Assembly: GCA_027886185.1 (NCBI GenBank)
Contig: WOAB01000040.1
Location: 11,656,001 to 11,720,000, forward strand
Origin: Rheum nobile
Lineage: Eukaryota > Streptophyta > Magnoliopsida > Caryophyllales > Polygonaceae
Length of the DNA stretch: 64,000 bases
Direction: 5' to 3'
Shown: in pieces, positions 54,079 to 62,999 of the stretch
How positions within the stretch are numbered: the stretch's first letter is position 1
How the letters are laid out: each line of letters starts with the position of its first letter
Notes under the pieces: generated by a model
What the model saw: the letters and a program-made list of their open reading frames with translations, nothing else
Told to the model about the DNA's origin: nothing
Database searches by the model: none
Translations under genes and position numbers: made by a program

Positions 54079-55400
54079 TCCTCCCTCACTTGAGTGTGAA
54101 GCATCCCTGCTTCACCCTGATCATACTCTGGCTCCACGTACGGTGATAGATCAACAACATTGAAAGTTGGGTGAACACCATACTTGTCTGGGGGCTCTAG
54201 CTAGTAGGCGTTGTTATTGACGGCCTTGACAACACGGAATGGTGGAAGACCATCTGGCAACTCGTCCGACATCACATCCTGAAACTCCTGCAAAATTGAC
54301 AAAATACAAGAGGGGAGTGCAGACCCTGAAACAGGTAGGGCAGTAGGAAGAGCACTGAGTAGGAAACAGGGAGACTTGCCTTGGATGACGTTGGAAACCT
54401 GCCGGCGTCGCGCCAAGAGAAGTCTTTGCTCGCAAGTGCCTTTCAGCGCCGATCTACCTTTTCCACCCTTCGGATTAGCAGAAACCTGTGCTGAAGTGCC
54501 CTGGGTACCCGAAGAAGATGCTACAGGAAGTTGTAGGGAACCCTGCTGGAAAGCTGTAGGGGACTCTGGAGGGGGTTTTCCGGGGTCTTTTGCAGCCTGT
54601 ATAGCCTTGTTCCTCTGTCTAATAGCATGGTCCTGTAAAATCTCATTCAGAGTCATCGGTAAGAGCATCACGCGCTTTCCATGGTGAGTGAACATGTAAC
54701 TGTTCAAAAACCCATCATGGAAGACGCGACGGTCAAATAGCCAAGGACGCCCTAGCAGAATATGGGTGGCATCCATGGCGGTAACATCGCACAAAACAGT
54801 GTCTGTATATGGTCCTATGGAAAAAGTAACGGGACACTGTAAAGAGACATTGTTACCTGGTTGGTCTGAAATCCACTGCAGACCGTAGGGCTGAGGATGT
54901 GGTTGCGTCTGAAGATTGAAGTCGCGGACAACTCTCTCAGTTATAATGTTGCAGCATGACCCTCCATCAATTATCAGACTCAGCGACGCATTCTTCATAC
55001 GACACCGAGAATGAAACAGATTCTCCCTTTGGTCAAGCAGACCTCCTTCCTTGACACTGAGGATGCGTCTGGTGACCAAGGCATAAGGCATGACGTCTGT
55101 ATCATGGTCGCTCGGCCTGATCACCTCATCAGTCAGCTCTGCAGACTCCTCTGGGACGTTCTCCTCTTCATCCGAGAGGCTCTCGTAGTCTTCAGTTTTG
55201 GCGGAGTAGAGGACACGCTTCTGATTAGGGCAGTCCTTCTGATAGTGTCCTCGTCCACCACATCTGTAACACTCTCGATCGCTAGAACGATCTGTATGGC
55301 CTGTCTCAGCAGAGGCCGATGGCTGTCGGCGCGCAGAAGAATGGGGCGCTGGCAGCGGCGTCGGAGAAGACGCAATACCTGTACGATCCTGTCGAGGCAC
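54079..55400 (-). pseudogene. Element E: gag zinc knuckle, protease and fused integrase tail
   Basis: The open frame 54201-55400 has CYRCGGRGHYQKDC, a complete CX2CX4HX4C knuckle, then the protease LSLIIDGGSCCNIITERVV with a D-G-G-S active site and HILLGRPWLFDRRV. It continues to the start of RT, where KAVNNNAY marks the point of the internal deletion: those residues belong to the integrase C-terminal part (compare DNAYQVDLP in the remnant at 27671). After a stop the tail TFNVVDLSPYVEPEYDQGEA follows down to 54079. The deletion leaves gag-protease in frame with a pol C-terminus. Confidence 0.85.
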
Positions 55401-56951
55401 AGAACTAGAAGAAGAGTTAGTGCTATAAGAATGGACAGGGTTCGAGGTATACCTTGGTGAGGGAGAAGACGAAGACTGCCAAGGCTGCTGTCGACGTCTC
55501 TACGCCTGAAGATAGAGCTTCTGCGCAGTATGTACCACATTATTGAGGTCTCGGATTGGCAGAACATCAACCTGATCCATGTATGGCTGTGACAAACCCG
55601 TTATAAAACGTGTACGTAGTGTAGAAGGAGTAACACTTACCCCGGCCTTGAAGTACATGTCTTCTAAGCGAGCAAAGAACTCCTGTGGCGTATCACGACC
55701 CTGAGTAGCAAGTGCAATGGCCGTCTTCATATCCTCTCGGTATGTCATCGGCACGTACTTGCGTGTCATGAGCGCTACTAGCTGTTGCCACTCTGTCACA
55801 GGTGGCCACCCCATGCGTGCCTGTTGTTGGACCAGTCGGTTCCACCAGGTGTGCGCTGCTCCTTGGAAATGCAAGGTGACGATCTCCACCTTCTTATGCT
55901 CCGCATATTCATAGTGTTGAAGAACATGGCAGGTACTCTGCAACCAATCTATGAAAGTAGAAGGATCATAAGTACCAAGGAAGGGTTCGATTTTCACCTT
56001 AATTGCTTGGTGATACGTAGCTGGGGGTGTGTATCGCTGTGGGCCTGCAGCCGGGGCATAGAGATTCTGCTGTGGAGGCCCCTGCCGCTGCTGTCCAACT
56101 GGTGGTTGTTGCCGTCGCTGCGCTCGTGGAGGACCGGCAACACGCTGCTGCTGATATGGCTGTGGATAACCCTGTGCAGCATAATAAGCAGCCTGATTCT
56201 GTGGCTGATGTGGAGGAGGAGCCCAACCTGTACGATGAAACTACAGCTCTGGTGGGTCCTGTAGGGGAGGGTGATAACCTGCAGAAAACCCATAGGCCCC
56301 TTCTTCCTCATCCTCAAGATCAAATTCCTAGAACCCCTCATCTGAATCTGACTCAACAGGAGAAACAATACTCTGATGGTCAGCAAAAGAATGGACATTG
56401 AAGGTTTTAGAATTTACCTGTTGTCGACTTGGACGAGCTGTGGAGGGTTTCCCGTGCTTGCTGGTGGAAGCATGTAGGTCTGTGCGTCTGCTCTGGCGTT
56501 TGACGGCACTGTCATGTACCTGTTCATCCTCCTCTGAAGACGACTCATCATCGTCCTGCTCGTCCTCGTCCTGAGAGTTGCATTCAGGGATTGTCAACTG
56601 GGCTGATTTGGAGCGCACCTTATTCTTCGATGCGCTGCTTTCTTTCTGCGATCCTTTCCGCTGAGGCTGCGTAGGAGGATCGGCTATCAGAATGCCCTTG
56701 CCCTTTTTCTGCTTCTGGGCTAGGGTACTCTGATCGTCACGCTGGTTTGGTGACGGAGACGGCAGCACTCTACTGAGCATGTCACGCATGGCTGTGAAAT
56801 TGGCTTCGGAACGTTCATCGGAATGTGTGATGGCAGCCGCGTTGCTCTGAATGGCGGCGTCGGAACGTTGTTGATTGGCGACCAAAAGCTCAATGGCATT
56901 AGCCAGTTGATCGACCCGACCCGTATCCTGTCCGTCATTGGAGTTCACCAT
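55401..56951 (-). pseudogene. Element E gag, N-terminal and capsid-like parts
   Basis: Start MVNSNDGQDTGRVDQLANAI at 56951. A coiled Gln/Ser-rich N-terminus and an acidic stretch (about residues 140-170) lead to a stop at 56328. Then with frame changes a Pro/Gln-rich stretch (PPHQPQNQAAYY) leads to the capsid-like core in frame 55500-55997: IEPFLGTYDPSTFIDWLQST, AAHTWWNRLVQQQ and MTRKYVPMTYREDM. A stop at 55500 separates it from the zinc-knuckle frame. Confidence 0.83.
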
Positions 56952-57330
56952 TATCCTGAAAAGACAACAGAAACCCCAACAGAGCAAACGAAAAACAAAA
57001 ACAAAGCAACAGAAACAAAAGAGAAGTCGAACTACCAAGATATCACAACTGAAAACAAGGCTGATATGGCCGTGAGGGCGGGGAGGCTAAGGATAATCAC
57101 ACAACAATCACAAAATGTAGCGATAACTCACCAAACAAATTGTAGATATAAATTGCAGCAATATAAGCCTAGATATGCCAACAAGACTATAACAGCCAAG
57201 ACAGTGAGAGATAAAGGAAATGGGAAATGAATCAATAACGATAGGGCAACGATTACCTTATTTTGGCTTTGCGCACCCTATATCTCTCCATGTTGCCATC
57301 TAAGTTCGACTTTTCTCACAAAAAGCTCTT

Positions 57331-57745
57331 GCACTCTAATACCCTTACAGAAACCTCAACTGCTGTCGTCAGGATATAACGGTAGGCACAGAACTCAATC
57401 CGGCGTGAACCTAGGCGTCCCGGCTAAGTAGCTGCAAACTAACAAAAGCGGATAACTCACGCCAAAGTCAGACGGATAACTGTAAAAAGCGAATGCAAAA
57501 ACCGACACAAAAATAAAAAAATAAAAATAAAAGGACTCAGATCCCTGCAATCTAATACCCCTACAGTAACCTCAACTGCTGTCGCCAGGATATAACGGTA
57601 GGCACAGAATTTAATCAGGCGTGAACCTAGGCGTCCCGGCTAAGCAGATGTAAACTAACAAAAGCGGATAACTCACACTAAAGTCAGAAGGACAACTGTA
57701 AAAAGCGAATGCAGAAATCGACACAAAAAGAAAGAAATAAAATAA
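57331..57745. repeat. 216 bp tandem duplication in leader of E
   Basis: Unit 1 57331-57546, unit 2 from 57547 (about 200 bp). Both hold AACCTCAACTGCTGTCG and GTGAACCTAGGCGTCCCGGC; about 10 percent different by eye, so not recent. Confidence 0.88.
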
Positions 57746-58615
57746 TAATAATAATAAATACCGAAGGCCTTCGTAGGGTCGAAATTTCGGAACCCACGAA
57801 AAGAGCCCGGATCTGGGAAGGCCGGCTTCGTTGCGTTGGGCGGGGGGCTATTAACCCGGATTAGGGGCACCCGGGATAGAAGGCGCTGGCAGCTGGACGC
57901 ACGCGCGGGCGCCGACGCTAATGCGTGTTGGCTTGTCTTGGCGCCGAGGCTCTTGGCTGCTGGGTGTCTTGCGCCGATCGAGGACAAGGTGCCCTAACAA
58001 CTTTCCTAAATTACAACTTCTTGATTGCCTTGATTTGATTCGATTTTTTTTTTTTAGAGAAATTGCAACAAGAACTCAAGAACCCTAATTTTCAAGGGTG
58101 AACCACCGAGCTTCAAGGCTGCCTCCTTGCGCAGATCTGACTCAAAAATTCTAAAAAAAAATTATTCTAGACTACTACACACTCTATTGATTCAAGTTGG
58201 AAAGAAGGAGATCAAAGAAGACGCAGATTAATGGCAAAAAGGTCAAGTACAGCAATTCAACCTATATGCATGCAAATCTAGATCTAAAATTCAATCACCA
58301 AATTACCAACACAAAGAGCAATTGTTGTGTGTAGGGGACAAGGTAAGAACACTAAAATTGAAGCAAATATATTTTTTGAAGCAGATTTACACCAAAAACG
58401 AGTTTTCAATGCAAATCTACAATGTTGTTTTTAGACGAAAATAATTCGGCCCTTAAGAGATTTTTTTTTCTTTCAAATTTGCGACTTTAATAATATAGAT
58501 CTGAATAAGAACAATCGGAATAATCAAGAAAAATGCAGGAAAAAACAATTTGGGTTTTTTGACACGAAAATAAAGTTATGATAAGCAAGGAATCGATTCG
58601 ACTTACAGATTCGAA
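57746..58615 (-). other. Rest of E leader between tandem repeat and primer site
   Basis: AT-rich leader with a GC-rich part near 57770-57980. The ORF 57673-57987 is not convincing. Nothing else recognisable. Confidence 0.5.
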
Positions 58616-58628
58616 GGCTCTGATGCCA
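58616..58628 (-). promoter_or_regulatory. Primer binding site of E (initiator tRNA-Met-like)
   Basis: Minus sense TGGCATCAGAGCC, one base off the usual TGGTATCAGAGCC, two bases after the LTR end. Confidence 0.85.
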
Positions 58629-58630
58629 GT

Positions 58631-59370
58631 TGATGTGACCTTGCTATGAAGAAGGTCTCAAGTCCCGGATGAGATCATGATGAATCCGTAGTGGGGCGAA
58701 ACAACTCCTTGAATAGGCGTCTGCGTTGATGGAGATTGCAAGACGACGGCGAGGCGGAAGCGATTGCGGAAACGATGGGAAGTTGATGATGATGCAGTCC
58801 GTATGAAGGGTGATGGTGGACGGACTGAATGATGATGGAAAGAAGAGGTTTTGGAGGTGGATTAGAAGCAGGGAGCAAGCTCGACCTAGATCTAGCGGAA
58901 TTAATGGCAGAAACGCGAGGGAGCAAGCTCAACCAAGAGAATCAAGGAGGACGTTGATGGAGGCTCAATTGGAGTTTCTCTCAACAATAAAGTCTATAAT
59001 GTCAACGTGAAAGAGCCAGGAGGCTACAAAGCTAGGTTAAGTAAAAGGAAGACTCTTCCTTTTCCTTAACCAAAAAGTTTAAAAATAAAACAAATAAAAC
59101 ACTAAAATTACCCTAAGGAATTTCGGTCATTCTAAGCATAGAAATGACCTCCTAAACTCCCTAAAAATGCTGAAAATAATAATAAATAATATCCGGGAAA
59201 AATACTGATAAATGTCATAAATCAGAAATATCGATAACTAGGCGAATAGCGATCAATATCTCTAATCTGTAAGCTCTGGGATCTCTGCAGACTGTGTAGA
59301 CGTCCCAACTGTCACTAAACTCAGAATGGATCCCTCATCTGTAGTTGTCATGGTAGGCGAGGTCACATCA
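58631..59370 (-). repeat. 5' LTR of E (740 bp)
   Basis: Termini form a 10 bp inverted repeat, TGATGTGACC and GGTCACATCA. Confidence 0.88.
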
Positions 59371-59976
59371 AGGGTCTAGAATTATACCTCTTGGGTCTGG
59401 TGGTGGACCATGGTTTGCGCTTCTTATGCATGAGTTGGTTATGAAGCTGCATAGCGTATATGTAAGAGAGTTGCAGTCCTTGATGGGAAGGATCATAAGT
59501 TGATCCCGGATAGATGTGTTGAGGCCACTCAAAAACTTTGTGCGTAGGGTAGAAGGGGAAACACTCATGCCCGCCTTGTAATACATGTCCTCTAACTTTG
59601 AAAAAAAAATCTAGGGGAGTCATGCTGCCTTGGCGAGCTAAAGCAATGTCCATATGCATGCGGTTCTTGTAGTCCTCGGGCACATATTTCCTTGTCATTA
59701 CGAACACCAATTGGTTCCAATGCTCAATGGGTGGCAGGTTGTGCCGCAAACGGTCCTTCACAAGGCGATGCCACCAAGTGTGCGCGGCGCCGGTAAAGTG
59801 GAGTGTGGAAATTTTCACCTTTTCGTGCTTTTCATATTGGCAATGTTGGAGAGCATACTTCGTACCCTGCACCCAATCAAGGAAAATAAAGGGATCAAAG
59901 TCACCGCAAAAATGGTCAATTTTAACCTTGATGTCGCGGCGACCGCCAAAGTTGGGCGCCACGGGGCGTCGGGCCT
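59371..59976 (-). pseudogene. Gag fragment F, same family as E
   Basis: Minus frame VAPNFGGRRDIKVKIDHFCG, AAHTWWHRLVKDRL and MTRKYVPEDYKNRM, then with a frameshift YKAGMSVSPSTLRTKFLSGL. It is the same gag core as in E but clearly diverged. E (LTR at 59370) and G (LTR at 59977) cut it at both ends, so it is the older host of both. Confidence 0.87.
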
Positions 59977-61755
59977 TGATAACAGCAATTTGTCGTGCTA
60001 ATTACTGCTATGCAAGTAATCCAAACAAACCTAATACGTAGTCTTAAGTAAGTAAGGGTCGAGTCCTCAGGGAGACAAATTCTATCTTTATGTATAATTT
60101 CTATGTCAATCTTAAAGTAACCAAAGGGGGGTTTTGTATGTTTTAGAATCACTAAGCATGCAAAAGCAAACAAACGAAAGATGATGAATTCAGTAATTGG
60201 GGAAATAGCTCAGCCAAACAAACATCCAATATTCGTATGATAAGTTGATCATAGATAATCATTCAATATCTCATGCAATGGAAATTCCTATTCATTTTCT
60301 AAAGTAACTACAAGCACAACCAGATACTTATAGCACTAAGTAATTAAACAACCATGAAACCATCAAGATTCAGTTTAACAACAGCATTAAGGATAGGAAT
60401 ATAGATAGGATACAATCTAGCATAAAACAACCAGCTTTTATACTAGAATGTAAATCAGTTATCTTCTACATAAGACTAGCACAACCAGTTACTAGTATGA
60501 TGCAGTTGCTACTCCGATAAAGATATGCTCAACCAGTAACAATCTAAATCTAGCAATCAATCAATAGAGACAATACCTAGTTGCGCATGCTAGAAACTGT
60601 CAATATTAATCATAAGCAATTCAAGCAAGAGAATAGATAAAATCCATGCGATAGATAAGGAATGAAAATCTCACAACTAAATCAAGAAGAAAGCTTCAAT
60701 TGTCTGACTAAGCAAGCGAGGCTTAGTTCTTCATAGCAAGGTACGTAGAAAGGAAAAACAATGAAAGTAGGGTTCGAGAGAGGAAACAAGCCTTTCCTCT
60801 ACCCTTAAATACTAAAAGGAAATAAGATCTCTAAACATAAATTAAAATGAAATAATAAAAATACTTAATAATAATAAAATAAGAAAATAAGGAAAAAGAG
60901 TTCGGATCCACTTCCGACGGGGGCGGCGGTCGCCGCCAGAGCACTTCTTGAGGGTTCTTCGCTTCAGCTCCAGAAATCTCCTAAAATGCCTCCAAGTGAC
61001 GTCTTCAGTGTCTCCACTCCAATGCTCCAGTAAAGCTCCAATGCTTCCCTAAACACCACTAAATATATGCTAAAACTCCGTCTATACACACAACATAATT
61101 GTGTGTATCAAACTCCCCCACACTTGAATCTCTACTCGTCTCGAGTGGATAGAAAACTACCACTCATCATCAATAAAATCCCTAGATCATCAACATGCAC
61201 AAAAGCTCACAACAAAGAGAACTAGCACCTACATGAAAGCTCAACATCCTCCTAACCATCCATATAAAATCGACTCATCAATCAGCACAATGCAACAACC
61301 AACAGCAACAACAATCTAATCCTCAGCTCCAATCAAACACGCCATCCAAGTCCAACATCATCAAAGATCATCAAAGAGAATGAAATAACATCAAAATGAC
61401 TACAACTTATTCCTGCGCCGGTAAATTGATAGTCCTAAAACACTCAATTTTTTTTTCACTCATTTTGCTTAGGCGCCTTTTCAGGTTTTCACCTAACACT
61501 CTCTTTTCATTTTTCAAATTGGACTCACCACCTCACTTCACTCTGAATCTATTTTTGCCATGGCCTAATGCCAGCCAAATTACCTGCTTATTGCATGAAC
61601 CGCCCTTTCAGGTTTTCAGTCCATCCCAGGATATTTTTTTATTGCCTTTTTACTTTCTTTTTGGCTTTTTTTTTCAGAATAACAATAGTAAATACAGAAT
61701 CCACTCCCCCACACTTGTGATAAGCATTGTCCTCAATGAAACTGGACAAAAAGAA
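59977..61755 (-). mobile_element. Partial Athila-like element G: 3' LTR and 3' noncoding region
   Basis: LTR 59977-61110, TGATAACAGCAATTTG to GTGTGTATCA. It is followed by the polypurine tract (minus sense AAGTGTGGGGGAGTT) and about 640 bp of 3' noncoding region with the RNA-like element. The rest is replaced at 61756 by K in the opposite orientation. The LTR carries one GC-rich hairpin, GGCGGCGGTCGCCGCC, near 60925. Confidence 0.87.
61467..61630 (-). other. Three-hairpin RNA-like element, diverged copy in G
   Basis: Hairpin 1 outer stem GGACTG/CGGTTC with inner CCT/GGG. Hairpin 2 TGGC-ATTAG-GCCA. Hairpin 3 outer stem TTAGGTG/CGCCTAA with inner CCT-GAAA-AGG. Several pairs differ from C and H on both sides, keeping pairing. 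Confidence 0.75.
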
Positions 61756-61885
61756 GCAGGTGGCTTGGACCAGCATTAGGCTGGGGTAATATGTGGTCAA
61801 GAGTGACGTGAGCTTATGTGAGTACATCTATTGGAAAATGAAATGAGTGGCTTGGTGAAAACCCGAAAGGGCGCCTTGGAAAAAT
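61756..61885 (+). other. Three-hairpin RNA-like element, partial copy in K
   Basis: Hairpin 1 is cut off by the G/K junction. Hairpin 2 CCAGC-ATTAG-GCTGG and hairpin 3 (GGTG/CGCC, CCC-GAAA-GGG) are complete. Confidence 0.7.
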
Positions 61886-62474
61886 GAGCGAAAAAGAAGA
61901 AGAGTGATTTTATGATTTCTCATTATTCTTGGCGAGGCGTCATAAGAAGATGAGATATAAGGAGGTTTCGGGTAGGTCACTCTAGAGAGATAAGAAGATA
62001 GATGGGAGGCTAGGATTAGTATTGTCACTCTATGGTGTTGTGTTGTATTGTGTTGTTGTGTTATGCGTATTGTTTTGGTTATCTGGAGCTGATTGTTGAG
62101 ATGTTGTAATTGCTTGTGTCATATTTTCTTGTACTTCCTGAGACCTGAGTGTTTGATTGAGGGAGTAGGTTTATCATTAGCTTACTCGGGACGAGTAAAG
62201 GTCTAAGTATGGGGGAATTTGATAGGTGTCATTTCATACACCTTAACTAGCAAGTATTAGCATTACTTAGAGGAGTTTATGACTAGATTTAGGGTTAAGT
62301 CTGTAATCCAGAAGATGTGGAGAGAATTGAAAGGGATTTACAACTTATTTGAAGAAGATGAAGATGGATGAGGATCTGTTGGAGATTAATTGGAGAAGAC
62401 TACCAACACTTGGTAGTAATGAAGAGCAGCAGAGAAGGAGTGAAGAGTTGAAGGAAGGAGAGGGCAGAAGTTGA

Positions 62475-62582
62475 TGCCCCGCGCCAGAAGCCACCGCGAC
62501 CCGGCGGTGGACCTCAGAGAAGAACTGGTCGCGCCAGAGAAGCCACCGCCCCGCGGTGGACTTGTTAAGCGCCTCGCGGCCA
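62475..62582. repeat. GC-rich hairpin cluster in LTR of K
   Basis: CCACCGCGACCCGGCGGTGG and CCACCGCCCCGCGGTGG, the D-type hairpin, at the same LTR place as 29330-29440 in D. Confidence 0.9.
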
Positions 62583-62999
62583 GCGAAGACATTATTTCCT
62601 AATTTGCATTTACGGATTTCCTATTTTTTTATTTTCTTATTTCCTTTAGTATTATTTCTAGGTTTAGCTTATTTTCCCTAGCCTATTTAAGACCTTTTCC
62701 AGGTCTTGAGTAAGGAGACACTTTTATCATGGTAGTTTTTCTCAATTAGGGTTTCATTTGCATCTCAATGGAGCACTAATTTCCCCTTGTTCTACTAGAC
62801 GTTTGAAGCAATACAGTTGATTCGTTTGTGAGATTTCTATTCCTTGTTCTTATTCTTATATGTGTTGGTTTAATTCTCTTGGTTATATTGAGTATTGATT
62901 TATTGTTATTCTTCATAGCCTGGCCAACTAGGTTGAGTAATATTTATCAATTGCTAGGATTGCATATAGTGGAATACGAGTGCATATCTAGTAGCATAC

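Larger units (their letters stand above)
54036..59370 (-). mobile_element. Deleted chromovirus E (CRM-like)
   Basis: In element sense: LTR (59370-58631), primer site, a long leader with a 216 bp tandem repeat, gag, protease, then a jump from the very start of RT (EFQDVMSDELPDGLPPFRV) to the integrase C-terminal tail (TFNVVDLSPY), a polypurine tract (AGTGAGGGAGGA) and 43 bp of 3' LTR (54078-54036). RT, RNase H and nearly all of integrase are deleted. It lies against gag of its own family (F, 59371-59976). The left end was lost at the H junction. Confidence 0.88.
61756..62999 (+). mobile_element. Partial Athila-like element K: 3' noncoding region and 3' LTR
   Basis: Plus orientation. It has hairpins 2 and 3 of the RNA-like element, GATGAGATATAAGG-type sequence, a polypurine tract TATGGGGGAATT (62208-62219), then LTR from TGATAGGTGTCATTTC (62220) to about 62999, where it is broken. 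The LTR is related to that of D (perhaps 75-80 percent) but is not its partner copy. It joins G at AAGCAGG, a short shared sequence. Confidence 0.85.

Noticed and set aside
56027..56401. Plus-strand ORF of 124 codons
   Set aside because: It is antisense to the Pro/Gln-rich part of E gag.
62220..62999. K LTR as the 3' LTR of element D
   Set aside because: Similarity to D's 5' LTR is too low (many indels and changes by eye) for partners of one insertion.
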